Below, piece after piece: positions 11,502 through 21,529 of a DNA stretch of 64,000 bases; within the stretch, counting starts at the first letter, position 1; each line of letters opens with the position of its first letter. This DNA comes from Orobanche coerulescens (lineage: Eukaryota > Streptophyta > Magnoliopsida > Lamiales > Orobanchaceae). Where the stretch lies: positions 111,399,501 to 111,463,500 of the forward strand of contig CM065811.1 in NCBI GenBank assembly GCA_033398695.1, read 5' to 3'. The notes under the pieces were generated by a model that worked only from the letters and a program-made list of their open reading frames with translations, was not told the DNA's origin and did not search any database. The translations under genes and the position numbers were made by a program.

Positions 11502-11515
11502 TGGTATCGGGGTGG
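11502..11515 (+). other. Primer-binding site of element B
   Basis: TGGTATCGGGGTGG begins two bases after the LTR end. The first seven bases fit the initiator Met tRNA complement. The rest diverges, so the tRNA assignment is tentative. Confidence 0.6.
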
Positions 11516-11577
11516 TTGGTTCATTTATTTTACAAACCAGATCTATATTAGAGATATATTTTTACTCGCATTATATA

Positions 11578-13664
11578 ATGGAACACATGCATTCTAGACT
11601 ACCCATGTTTTCAGTTGACGAGTATGATCTTTGGAAGATAAGGATGCAGGCACACTTATCTTCAATCCATGATGACATGTGGTGCATTATAGAGGACGGG
11701 CCTTTCATCTTCGAGAAGGACAACACTACCGAGGAGATTGCAGTAGGGAATCCAGAGAAGATCCCAAAGAAGAGGACAGAGCTGACTCCCGAAGAAAGAA
11801 AGCTGGCCAACCTTGACAACCGGGCCAGAGACGTGCTGTATCAAACTCTTGACAAATCCACCATGGTCAAGATCAAGAATTGCAAGAATGCAAAAGAAAT
11901 CTGGGACACATTAGCCTTAATGTGTGAGGGAACGGAGCTGATCCAATAAAACAAGTTGTCAATTGCTAGTCAAAAGTTTGACAACTTCAAAATGAAGAAT
12001 GGCGAATCAATAGACCAAGTGGACACAAGGTTCACTGAGATCGTCAATGAGATCAACTCCCTCGGTAAATCTTATGGCAACAGGGAAATGGCGCTGAAAG
12101 TTCTAAGATCTCTCAATCCTGAATGGAGCATGAAGGCAGTGGCCATGAGAGAATCCAAGGATCTTAATAAAATAAAGATCCAAGAGCTGTTCTCTGACCT
12201 GAAGGCTTATGAGTTTGAGTTCCCAAGTTCATCCTCAACCGAGCCTGTAGATAAGGGAATAGCCTTTGCAGCCGAGTCCCCCGCCAAGAGCTTATCTGAT
12301 GTAAAGCCTCCAAATCCATTAGATTTTGAGGAAGAGATGGCATTCATAATGCAGATGTTCAGCAACTTCCGGAAGAACTACTCCAAATACAAGAAGAATT
12401 ATAAGGAGAATCCCAGAAGAAACCAGAAAGCCGGAAGCTGGAAGGTGGAGTGCTACAATTGTCATAATACAGGACACATTCAAATTGACTATCCTGATCT
12501 TAAGAAGGAGGAGAGCATGAAGGAGGTGAGCAGAAAAGAAAACAGAAGGAAGGCCCTCATCGGAGAAGATCAAGAGCGTGTAGAATCAAGCAGCAGATTC
12601 TTCTCTGATGATGATGAAGAGTATGACTGCCTGGTGGCCAACCTAGCTGATGAAGAGGTAACATCAAAACCCTCTGGTTCAAATAATAGTTCAGCCATGT
12701 CACAAGATATGGATCTGCATGTATCTGTAAATCAGCTACTTAAAGATTTTGAGATATAAAAATATGCACACCTAACTGTATCAGCCGATAAGACTCAGCT
12801 GCAAGATGAGAATAGGCAGCTGAAAAATGATTTTGAAAAACTCAGCCTAGAACTGAATAAAGTCAAAATTGATTTTGAAAACCAGGCTGCAGTTAATTTG
12901 AAAAACCAGGCTGATGTCACTACAGCTGAGATACAACGATTAACTATTTTAAATAGTGAAAAATCAGCTGCATTTGCTCATGTCAAAGCCAAATTTACTA
13001 AACTGACTCAGGTAAATAAGACTCAGGCGCAGGAAATAACCTCCCTGAAAGCGTCTTTAACTCTGGATGAATTGTGTACTAATAAGACGCCACTATATTC
13101 CAGATCAGACCTTGGATATGATCCTCACACTCCCTCTAGTTCTAAAACCACTTTCATCAAGGGAGAAAAAATTGTCTCGACTGCTGAGCCTATATACAAA
13201 CCGATATTTAAAAACAGGCAACAGTCAAGTCACAAGTCTAAGCTGCAGCAAGGGTTCACAAGGCACCCACCTAGACAAGCGACTAGGCATTGGCCAAGGC
13301 AGAAGCAGCAGCCCAGACAACATGCCCACTATTATCAACAACTCCCAAAAATAGATTTCAAAATGGGAGGGGTAGATGGAAACCTCAAGGTCATCCTAAT
13401 TTCAAAAATGAACAAGTGTGGCGACCTCAGAGATTTAATAAATGGTCTCAGTCAAGATTTAGATATGGCCCACACTATCAATATTTTGAGGAATATCCGG
13501 TATACAATCCCAACAGAAGCTACAGACCTAGACCTTACACACCTTACAAGGGTAATAATAATAACAATTTTAACAATCCAAGGAGAAACCAATTCTCCAG
13601 GAAACCATCTAACCCGAAAGGACCCACACAGATTTGGGTACCTAAATCTCTGCTTGTATGATTG
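11578..13664 (+). pseudogene. Element B gag
   Basis: The chosen start is the ATG at 11578, giving MEHMHSRLPMFSVDEYDLW, a typical copia gag opening after the LTR and leader. In-frame stops at 11947 and 12757 interrupt one continuous frame. The region 11956-12500 is the UBN2-like capsid part, and a knuckle near 12450-12490 reads CYNCHNTGHIQIDY with the final Cys changed to Tyr. An acidic and coiled-coil-like stretch follows (12600-13060). The frame then shifts near 13280 to one ending GPTQIWVPKSLLV at 13661. The gag is long for copia, as expected for SIRE-like elements. Confidence 0.85.
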
Positions 13665-14670
13665 CAGAAAAGGTGGAAGGACTACTACCACATCTCCACA
13701 AATTCAAACTTTGGAGGTGAAGAATGGTTTGTAGATTCTGGATGCTCGAGGCACATGACCGGGAACAAGAAGATGCTGACTAAATACACCAAATAAAGAG
13801 GTCCAAATGTAACCTTTGGAGATAGCTCTAGAGGACAAACAAAGGGCTTTGGAGAGCTGCACCGAGGAAATATTGTCATATCCAAAGTTCACTATGTCAA
13901 AGGGCTCAAATATAATCTCTTGAGCATAAGCCAGTCTTGCGATGAGAAGAATCTAGTAGTCTTCACCATTTGGAAAGGTATGGTGATAGATATCCTAACC
14001 GGTGAGGTGAATCTACAAGGATTCAGAAGGAGAGATGTCTATATGATAGATTGGAACACAGGAACTCCCAACACATGTTTTCTATCTAAGACAATAGCTG
14101 AGAACGGATGGCTGTGGCACAAAAGATTATGTCACCTAAACTTCAAAGCCATCAACAAGATTAGTTCTCAGAAGCTGGTCAGAGGACTTCCAGATGAAGC
14201 ATTCAAGAAGGAAGCTCTTTGTGATGCATGTCTGAAAGGGAAGCAGGCGAGAGCATCATTCAAGCCAGTCCAGCCTACGACCCTCACAACAAGGATCTTA
14301 GATCTTCTACACATGGATCTATTTGGTCCTATCAAGCCAAGGACTCTAAGCAGCAGAAAGCATGCACTAGTAATAGTGGATGACTATTCAAGGTACACTT
14401 GGATCATCTTCTTGTACAAGAAAAGCGAAACCTTGACCAAGCTACATGAGCTGCTGTGAAGGATTCAGAATGAGAAATCCCTCTCCATCATCAAGATCAG
14501 ATCAGATAGAGGAGGAGAATTTCTCAACAAGGCGATCACTGATTACAGCGATCAGAATGGAATCCATCATGAGCTCTCTGCAGCCAGGACCCCCCCAACC
14601 GAATGGTGTTGCTGAAAGAAGAAACAGAACCCTGAAGAAAGTAGCCAGGTCCATGATTGCAGAAGTAAAC
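13665..14670 (+). pseudogene. Element B protease and N-terminal integrase
   Basis: The retropepsin site WFVDSGCSRHMTGNKK has its Asp codon at 13734. A stop follows near 13795. The frame 13920-14459 carries the GAG-pre-integrase zinc-binding segment (LWHKRLCHLNF, LCDACLKGKQ) and the first integrase Asp region (LLHMDLFGPIKPRTLS, VIVDDYSRYTWI). The frame 14446-14670 follows a frameshift and holds the SDRGGEF region and the NGVAERRNRTLKK segment near the catalytic Glu. The coding region stops at the insertion of element G and resumes at 31633. Confidence 0.87.
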
Positions 14671-16251
14671 TGACACGGTTTTAGTGTAACTATCGCAAGT
14701 GCACGATATCGTATCAAGTAGTAAAGTGGACTTTTTGAGTCCTGTTGATCGATCCCACAAGGAAGTTTTGTTATAATTTGAATTATACACTATTAGTCTA
14801 TTTTTATAGATACTTAAGATGAGTGAAACACACAATTAAAAAGTTTGGTTTAATAATTGCAAAGAAATTGCAATAATAGTTCTAATATTATAAGGAAATA
14901 AAAAGATTACAATATTAATAGATTGATTAATGATAAAATGAAATAGTTGGGATTACAAACTTAGTTCGTCATTAGTTATAAAAGATGTATTGGAGATCAT
15001 AAGATGAATTTACTTATTATGTTGTGTAGATTCGATTTTCTTTAAAAAGACGGTTTCTCTTTCGAACTATAAAACGCCCCTTACATATTGAATCAATCCA
15101 CTATATTTCTATGTTGATTGGCTTCAATACATAGCATTAGGATTTGTGAAAATAACTCAATGAATCATATAAGGACTAGGGGTATATTTCTATCCCCTAG
15201 AACAACTTAGAGTGCAGATCATTTGATCTAATCAAACATATTTTCTTTCGAAACATATGAAGACCATAAATATCTTCATTAATTGGCCAAATAAATAAAG
15301 ATTGTTAAAACAATGAAAATCACACACAATAATAAGTAATTCACAATAGATCTTTTATACAAACATAAATAACATGACTAACCTTGTTTATAATCCCAAC
15401 TTAAAGAACTTAGCCCATTAAGGGTTTATTACACATATTACAAGCTTTGGTGGTCATGTTTAGTTGAATCAAGAGAAAGAATTGATCCTAACTCCCTTAG
15501 TAGATAAAGGAGATAGAAACAATAAACTCTCTGAACAACATATGTTATACCACACTTAACAAAATCACTCAAGAACACAAGTGTGTTCTTCACACAAAAA
15601 GAAAAGTTTACAAGGAAAATGGAAAATTATAAGATGAATGGTGAATGATGAAGGATCTAAGGGGTCTATTTATACACCTAAAGTCATCTAATAGCTCCAA
15701 AACTACAGCATTATTACATTAGATCGGATCAATGCCAGCCATCCCCTCAATAATACACAAAAAGTATAAAAAATTAGACAAATCATAGTAATCTGTCAAG
15801 AGTTACGGCCGTAACATTCAGGAGTTACTACGTAACTAGGTGACTTACTACCGTAACTCCTGAATGTTACGGCCGTAACGTGGCTTCGTAAATTTGATCA
15901 TTTGAAGCTTGGATAGTTACGTTTTTAGCCCAGAATTCCTCAGACTTTGCGTTTTTGCCTCAGATCTTCTTCGGATGATAACTTTTGATATATAACTCGA
16001 TATCAATCCGAAAGACCGCCGAATTCGTCTCGGAAAGCCCTACAACATGAATATATCAAAATTCAATAAATAGAATATTTATTAAACATGTTGTTTCTTG
16101 AGTAATTCAGTTATTTAATCCGATCATCATCCGATAAAAATAAAATTATTAAAACTAATAAATTAAAAGCAAAAACGAGTAGACTAGCTCAATTATGGGT
16201 GAATTTTATCGATACAAACCATGGATAAGTGTACAAAACTGACACTTATCA
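14671..16251 (-). repeat. Element G LTR, 3' copy in element sense (1581 bp)
   Basis: Nearly identical to 19640-21166 plus 31598-31632. In minus sense a canonical TATA-like box TATAAATA lies near 15664-15676, downstream of the palindrome cluster at 15879-15802. The LTR is AT-rich and shows no coding potential. Confidence 0.93.
15802..15879. repeat. Inverted repeat with GTTACGGCCGTAAC palindromes in G LTR
   Basis: Two 27-base arms (15802-15828 and 15853-15879) are perfect reverse complements around a 24-base spacer. Each arm itself contains the 14-bp palindrome GTTACGGCCGTAAC. The other G LTR (20771-20827) has three such palindromes, but not the large inverted repeat. Confidence 0.9.
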
Positions 16252-16266
16252 CACCCCCAAACTTGA
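16252..16266 (-). other. Polypurine tract of element G
   Basis: In minus sense AAGTTTGGGGGTG lies directly before the LTR start TGATAAG. This arrangement is common in Tat/Ogre-type plant elements. Confidence 0.75.
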
Positions 16267-16725
16267 ATTCTTGCTAGTCCCAAGCAAGACTCTTTATTAT
16301 TCACACTCCAAAAATAAAAATAAAAATCACTAAAATAAGAAAATTAATACACTCATAAATTAAAATATAAAAAGAGAAAAGGAGATCAAAATGCCATTAA
16401 TAAACAACAACCAGCTTTATACAGTAGATAGAAATGAATTAAGATTCAAAATAAATCTACTAATGTTTTTTGAAGTTAAAACACGGTTTTTATTTTGTAA
16501 TTCCAAAATGTAAGGTTTCCCCCCCAAAAGGTTGATTATTTCTTTCCCACTCGTGATACACACGACTCCCTTTAATGGTTGCTCTCGACCACTCGTTTAT
16601 TTTTCGACTCAATATGAAGAAAAATTTCATTGGCGTCATCAAATATTGTGATTTTCACAAAATTGAGTGTATTGAAATTCAGCTGCTAATTAATTCAAAT
16701 CTGCTCATAAACTACATCCCTTTTA

Positions 16726-17033
16726 GTGATAGCTTTCACACCGTTATTTGCTAACGTGTAGCTCTTTTCACTAACACAATTTCTATCTCATTATTTTTCT
16801 TTCGTAAAAAGGTGATAGCTTTCACACCGTTATTTGCTAACGTGTAGCTCTTTTCACCAATTTTTTTGAGACGGCAGCTACGCACCAACAATGGTTAGTC
16901 CTTTATTTTTCGCAAAATTTAAGACTTCCAAAATTAGGCAGTTGTTGCTGCTCATCACTTCTCCTTTTCGTCATTTATTTTTTTTAGGTGATAGCTTTCA
17001 CACCGTTATTTGCTAACGTGTAGCTCTTTTCAC
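16726..17033. repeat. 46-bp unit repeated three times in element G
   Basis: Copies at 16726-16771, 16812-16857 and 16988-17033 are identical by eye. Each begins GTGATAGCTTTCACACC and ends GTGTAGCTCTTTTCAC, so the two ends form an imperfect inverted repeat. The spacers between copies are unrelated and of unequal length (40 and 130 bp). Confidence 0.9.
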
Positions 17034-17352
17034 CAATGACTCATTTTTTTTAGGGAATAGAATTTTTGCAGAAAATCATTTTTTAGTTAAGCATGAAAAA
17101 TCAAAAACTCTACAAATTAAGTAAATTTCAGTTTTATTTTTCATCAACCAATTGATTCTTCTTTTCTCAAGGTAACGAATGACTCGATTTTATATGATAA
17201 TTACAAGGCTTGGAAAGAGAGATTAAGGCTCAAAAAAAATTTTGGAATATACAATTTTTTTTACCGGTTAAAACGATTTTAGAAGCTTGTATATAGCTAA
17301 TTTATTGATGTTATGGCCAGATCTAGAAATCTCAAAAATCAAAATACTATAA

Positions 17353-17377
17353 ATATATATATATATATATATATATA
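17353..17377. repeat. TA dinucleotide microsatellite
   Basis: About twelve TA units in the non-coding part of element G. Confidence 0.9.
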
Positions 17378-17876
17378 CTAAAAAAAATTAAGGTAAATAA
17401 CCAAATCAATCAAAACACACCAAAATTTAAACAAACCACACCAAAATTACAACACACCAAAATACTAAAACAAACCTCCCCCAAACTTGAAAATAAAACT
17501 GTCCTCAGTTTAAAAATAAAATAAAAATCAATGCAGAAAAGTAGAATACTCCCTGTTAAGAAAGTTGATGTCTGAGCCTAACGCCTTTTAGAATCTGCAA
17601 GAGAATAAATATACGAGGCACACACAAAAGAAAATAAAATATACTCGTAAGTATAACATAATTTTTTAGATGCGCATCAAGAAAGTCCGAAGAGTCGCCT
17701 TACGCTGCCATCAAAGTTTTTATAAAAGCAAAACACGAAATAAAAATTACAGCAATATATAAATCGCGAATAGATGCGCGTCAAGAGATCAAGAAGAAAC
17801 TCCTTAAGCTGCCATCATTTCGCACGATTATTACACACGACAGAAAGTAAAAATACAAGAGGTCCATCATGGGTTA

Positions 17877-18533
17877 TCAAAGGGAGAGGAATGAATCCAC
17901 TTTTCGTTTTCTCACTGTAAAATCTTCTACCCAGACAATTTTAGCTAGAGCTGGATCTGGTTGAGGAACAAATTCATTGAGTTTTTTGATTAGTTCTTCT
18001 GGTGTTGTTGCAACGACTATGATTCGTTTTGCACGCTCGGAAATAAATCCCTTTTCGGCAGAGTAGTTGATGAAAGACAGTAAACCATCAAAGAAACCAT
18101 TGACATTAAGCACTCCTATTGGTTTTTGATGAACATTTAGCTGGGCTCTGGTAACCACATGAAAAAGTTCCTCAAGGGTGTCAAAACCACCGGGAAGGGC
18201 GATAAAGGCGCCAGAATTATTTATCATGTGAGTTATGCGATCTTGCATATTCACAGATCTAAACTCATCTCCGATAGTTGACCCGGTGATTTTACTTTCA
18301 GCCAGAGGTTTTGGGATTACTCCCAACACTCTTACTCCTTCCATATAGGCAGAAGCAGCAGCTCGTCCCATTAATCCTAGACTTCCTCCTCTGTAAACTA
18401 CATGAATGCATTTTTCTCCTAAGGTACGACCCAAGTTGTGGGCTGCTTCAGTGAAGCATGCCTCTTTTCCAGAACTAGATCCACCAAAAATGCAGACTGT
18501 GTAAAAATTTTTTGTTGAAGATGATGACTCCAT
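17877..18533 (-). CDS. LOG-like: LOG-type cytokinin riboside 5'-monophosphate phosphoribohydrolase captured in element G
   Basis: An intact 218-codon frame, close to the usual 210-230 residues of plant LOG enzymes. These release active cytokinin bases from nucleotide precursors in the cytosol and nucleus (family knowledge). Visible motifs: CIFGGSSSGKE (residues 14-24), VYRGGSLGLMG (46-56), GVIPKPL (71-77), R99 in MQDR, PGGFDTLEE (114-122). The family motif is PGGxGTxxE, so the Gly before Thr is Asp here, and GGG is RGG at 48-50. The Glu pair and R99 remain. There are no introns, whereas plant LOG genes normally have several, so an RNA-mediated copy is likely. The start lies in AAAAATGGAG, a good plant context. 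Loss of a Gly next to the phosphate-binding loop leaves catalytic activity uncertain. It could also be a decoy or a neutral passenger. Confidence 0.9.
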   Translation of the reverse strand: MESSSSTKNFYTVCIFGGSSSGKEACFTEAAHNLGRTLGEKCIHVVYRGGSLGLMGRAAASAYMEGVRVLGVIPKPLAESKITGSTIGDEFRSVNMQDRITHMINNSGAFIALPGGFDTLEELFHVVTRAQLNVHQKPIGVLNVNGFFDGLLSFINYSAEKGFISERAKRIIVVATTPEELIKKLNEFVPQPDPALAKIVWVEDFTVRKRKVDSFLSL

Positions 18534-18848
18534 TTTTGAAAAGAAAAAAAAAAATTATTAGAGAGAAACAGAAAAAAGTGCAAGTTTGAGGGATGAATGA
18601 AAGAAACCAGTAGAAAGTTTATTTATAGAAGAAAAAAGGTAAAAATTGTTTAACAAGTTTGTGATAGCGTTTGATTGTGCTTCAACTACTCAATAGAATA
18701 ATGAAAGCTTTTATCGCGTATCACATTTTTTATTCAGAAAATCTCACCACACGACAAAAATAAAAGATACTTACGCGTATGTACAGTAGTTGTGATTGTG
18801 GCTCACATCTTCCTCTGATTTTACGTTCAGAAACGGCCTAAACGCCTT
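18534..18848 (-). promoter_or_regulatory. Spacer upstream of the LOG gene with TATA-like box
   Basis: In minus sense TATAAATA lies at 18627-18620, about 90 bases upstream of the LOG start codon. This spacing would suit a core promoter with a short leader. The rest of the spacer is AT-rich and shows no ORF. Whether it is a host promoter carried along or chance AT sequence cannot be told. Confidence 0.4.
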
Positions 18849-19394
18849 CTATGAGTCGGGGAGAAGCTTCCCATCCAATTTTCTTACAAATTGGCAAACA
18901 GGGTCTTTTAACGTTAGATTCCCAAGACGTTGTTCATATTCTGGTTTGAATTTATTCCACAAACATTGAATTCCGTAATACACAAGTCCACTAGGATGCG
19001 TGTCAAGAGAAATTTCGATATTATCTAAATTCTCCTTATTCAGACCATCATTAATGAACTGAATTTTATCTTCTCTGTTTGTAGATGGAATTCCTAAAGA
19101 TCGACATTTTGCATTACAGTTCCATCTAGCACATTTATAGCAAACGGCTAGAATCTTTGCTCGTCGTTTCTTGGCATATGAACTTTTTCCAAGCCCTGGT
19201 AAAAATCTAGTTGGTGTTTCTGTGAATTCACCTTCTATTCTTACTTTGGCTTCGATAATGAATCTTATGTCAAAAGGTATGCTTTTATTCGTAAGCAACC
19301 TCATCCTTTCAAGCCTTGTCTTGTAAATTTTTAAAATTGCATTTTTGCTTAGAAAGGGAATTTTTTTTTCAATTTTAAACAATGTTTCATCCAT
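18849..19394 (-). CDS. Unrecognised ORF with C-x2-C-x4-C-x3-C cluster in element G
   Basis: The open frame runs 19496-18849 (215 codons). The first 34 codons are a hydrophobic, poor-quality lead, so I prefer the ATG at 19394 (MDETLFKIEKKIPFL), giving 181 residues. The mid-region is basic (SSYAKKRRAKILAVCYKC) and carries CYKCARWNCNAKC, a possible zinc-binding cluster. The C-terminal part is mixed, without membrane segments. It is the first ORF after the PBS in element sense. Ogre-type elements carry an ORF of unknown function upstream of gag, so this may be its relic. A second captured host gene is the alternative. I do not recognise the family. Confidence 0.6.
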   Translation of the reverse strand: MDETLFKIEKKIPFLSKNAILKIYKTRLERMRLLTNKSIPFDIRFIIEAKVRIEGEFTETPTRFLPGLGKSSYAKKRRAKILAVCYKCARWNCNAKCRSLGIPSTNREDKIQFINDGLNKENLDNIEISLDTHPSGLVYYGIQCLWNKFKPEYEQRLGNLTLKDPVCQFVRKLDGKLLPDS

Positions 19395-19615
19395 GATAAA
19401 AAAAACAAAAATAAAAAGACAATGAAAATAATTAAAAAAAATATATACAAATATCAGTTGTTGTGGGAAACTGAAAAATCCGACTTTAATAGTCACGGAG
19501 TACCGTTATCCGCCACTTGACCGGACAAACACAATTTAGTACTAAGTTACAACGTCGAGAAATTTGTACCTACAAAATTAGTTTATAATGTAAGATTTCA
19601 AATATAACTTATACT

Positions 19616-19633
19616 TCCCCGGCAACAGCGCCA
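19616..19633 (-). other. Primer-binding site of element G (tRNA-Asp type)
   Basis: In minus sense TGGCGCTGTTGCCGGGGA, six bases from the LTR end. It matches the complement of the plant tRNA-Asp 3' end except for one base (GCT for GCC). It fixes the element orientation as minus. Confidence 0.85.
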
Positions 19634-19639
19634 GAAACT

Positions 19640-21166
19640 TGACACGGTTTTAGTGTAACTATCGCAAGTGCACGATATCGTATCAAGTAGTAATGTGGAC
19701 TTTTTGAGTCCGGTTTATCGATCCCACAAGGAAGTTTTGTTATAATTTGAATTATACACTATTAGTCTATTTTTATAGATACTTAAGATGAGTGAAACAC
19801 ACAATTAAAAAGTTTGGTTTAATAATTGCAAAGAAATTGCAATAATAGTTCTAATATTATAAGGAAATAAAAAGATTGCAATATTAATAGATTGATTAAT
19901 GATAAAATGAAATAGTTGGGATTACAAACTTAGTTCGTCATTAGTTATAAAATATGTATTGGAGATCATAAGATGAATTTACTTATTATGTTGTGTAGAT
20001 TCGATTTTCCTTAAAAAGACGGTTTCTCTTTCGAACTATAAAACGCCCCTTACATATTGAATCAATCCACTATATTTCTATGTTGATTGGCTTCAATACA
20101 TAGCATTAGGATTTGTGAAAATAACTCAATGAATCATCTAAGGACTAGGGGTATATTTCTATCCCCTAGAACAACTTAGAGTGAAGATCATTTGATCTAA
20201 TCAAACATATTTTCTTTCGAAACATATGAAGACCATAAATATCTTCATTAATTGGCCAAATAAATAAAGATTGTTAAAACAATGAAAATCACACACAATA
20301 ATAAGTAATTCAAAATAGATCTTTTATACAAACATAAATAACATGACTAACCTTGTTTATAATCCCAACTTAAAGAACTTAGCCCATTAAGGGTTTATTA
20401 CACATATTACAAGTTTTGGTGGTCATGTTTAGTTGAATCAAGAGAAAGAATTGATCCTAACTCCCTTAGTAGATAAAGGAGATAGAAACAATAAACTCTC
20501 TGAACAACATATGTTATACCACACTTACAAAGATCACTCAAGAACACAAGTGTGTTCTTCACACAAAAAGAAAAGTTTACAAGGAAAATGGAAAATTATA
20601 AGATGAATGGTGAATGATGAAGGATCTAAGGGGTCTATTTATACACCTAAAGTCATCTAATAGCTCCAAAACTACAGCATTATTACATTAGATCGGATCA
20701 ATGCCAGCCATCCCCTCAATAATACACAAAAAGTATAATAAATTAGACAAATCATAGTAATCTGTCAAGAGTTACGGCCGTAACATTCAGGAGTTACGGC
20801 CGTAACTAGGGTGAATTACGGCCGTACCTCTTCGTAAATTTGCTCATTTAAAGCTTGGATAGTTACGTTTTTAGCCCAGAATTCCTCAGACTTTGCGTTT
20901 TTGCCCCAGATCTTCTTCGGATGATAACTTTTGATATATAACTCTGATTTTGAATCCGGAAAGACTGTCGAATTCGTCTCGGAAAGCCCTACAACATGAA
21001 TATATCAAAATTCAATAAATAGAATATTTATTAAACATGTTGTTTCTTGAGTAATTCAGTTATTTAATCCGATCATCATCCGATAAAAATAAAATTATTA
21101 AAACTAATAAATTAAAAGCAAAAAACGAGTAGACTAGCTCAATTATGGGTGAATTTTATCGATACA
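19640..21166 (-). repeat. Element G LTR, 5' copy in element sense (main part)
   Basis: Matches 14671-16195 with few substitutions. It is interrupted at 21166 by element D, and TSD ataca lies at 21162-21166 and 31593-31597. The palindrome cluster is at 20771-20827. Confidence 0.93.
20771..20827. repeat. CGGCCG palindromes in G LTR (copy 2)
   Basis: Three TTACGGCCGTAA-like palindromes within 57 bp. In the other LTR the middle of this block is rearranged into a large inverted repeat (15802-15879). Confidence 0.9.
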
Positions 21167-21529
21167 TGTAACACCCCAAACTAGGCGGATATTACAGTGC
21201 CGTAGACCCCCGACTGGGACCCACCAGGCGAATGAGAATGAATGAATTACACAGGTAAATGTAGTACCGAACCACATTACAACATCAATTACTCCGATGA
21301 GGAGTTTTATACAACACCCAGGATAAAATAGAATACATGTGTATTTTATGTGACGATAAGATACACAACACTGAATGAAATGAGCATTCAAACGGAATGT
21401 CTGCAGCGGAATAAATAAAGGAAACACAAATGACTGAATAAATGACTGAACAGAATGGGGCCCCCTACTAGTATCACTGGGATTCCTCGCTGTCACCGTG
21501 CTCTCCCCGTGCCTTAGCCTTGCCATGAC

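Larger units (their letters stand above)
16252..17876 (-). other. Element G 3' non-coding region
   Basis: 1.6 kb between the LOG gene and the 3' LTR, with no ORF of note. It is AT-rich with T runs. It contains a 46-bp unit repeated three times (16726-17033), a TA microsatellite (17353-17377) and a degenerate pair near 17670-17700 and 17773-17815 sharing GATGCGCxTCAAGA and GCTGCCATCA. Possibly a relic of the longer autonomous element or RNA structure. Confidence 0.7.

Noticed and set aside
17877..18533. Reading the LOG frame as a bacterial-type lysine decarboxylase or as contamination
   Set aside because: The old name lysine decarboxylase-like refers to the same fold. The sequence resembles plant LOG in length and motif order, and it lies between matching LTRs, so it belongs to element G.
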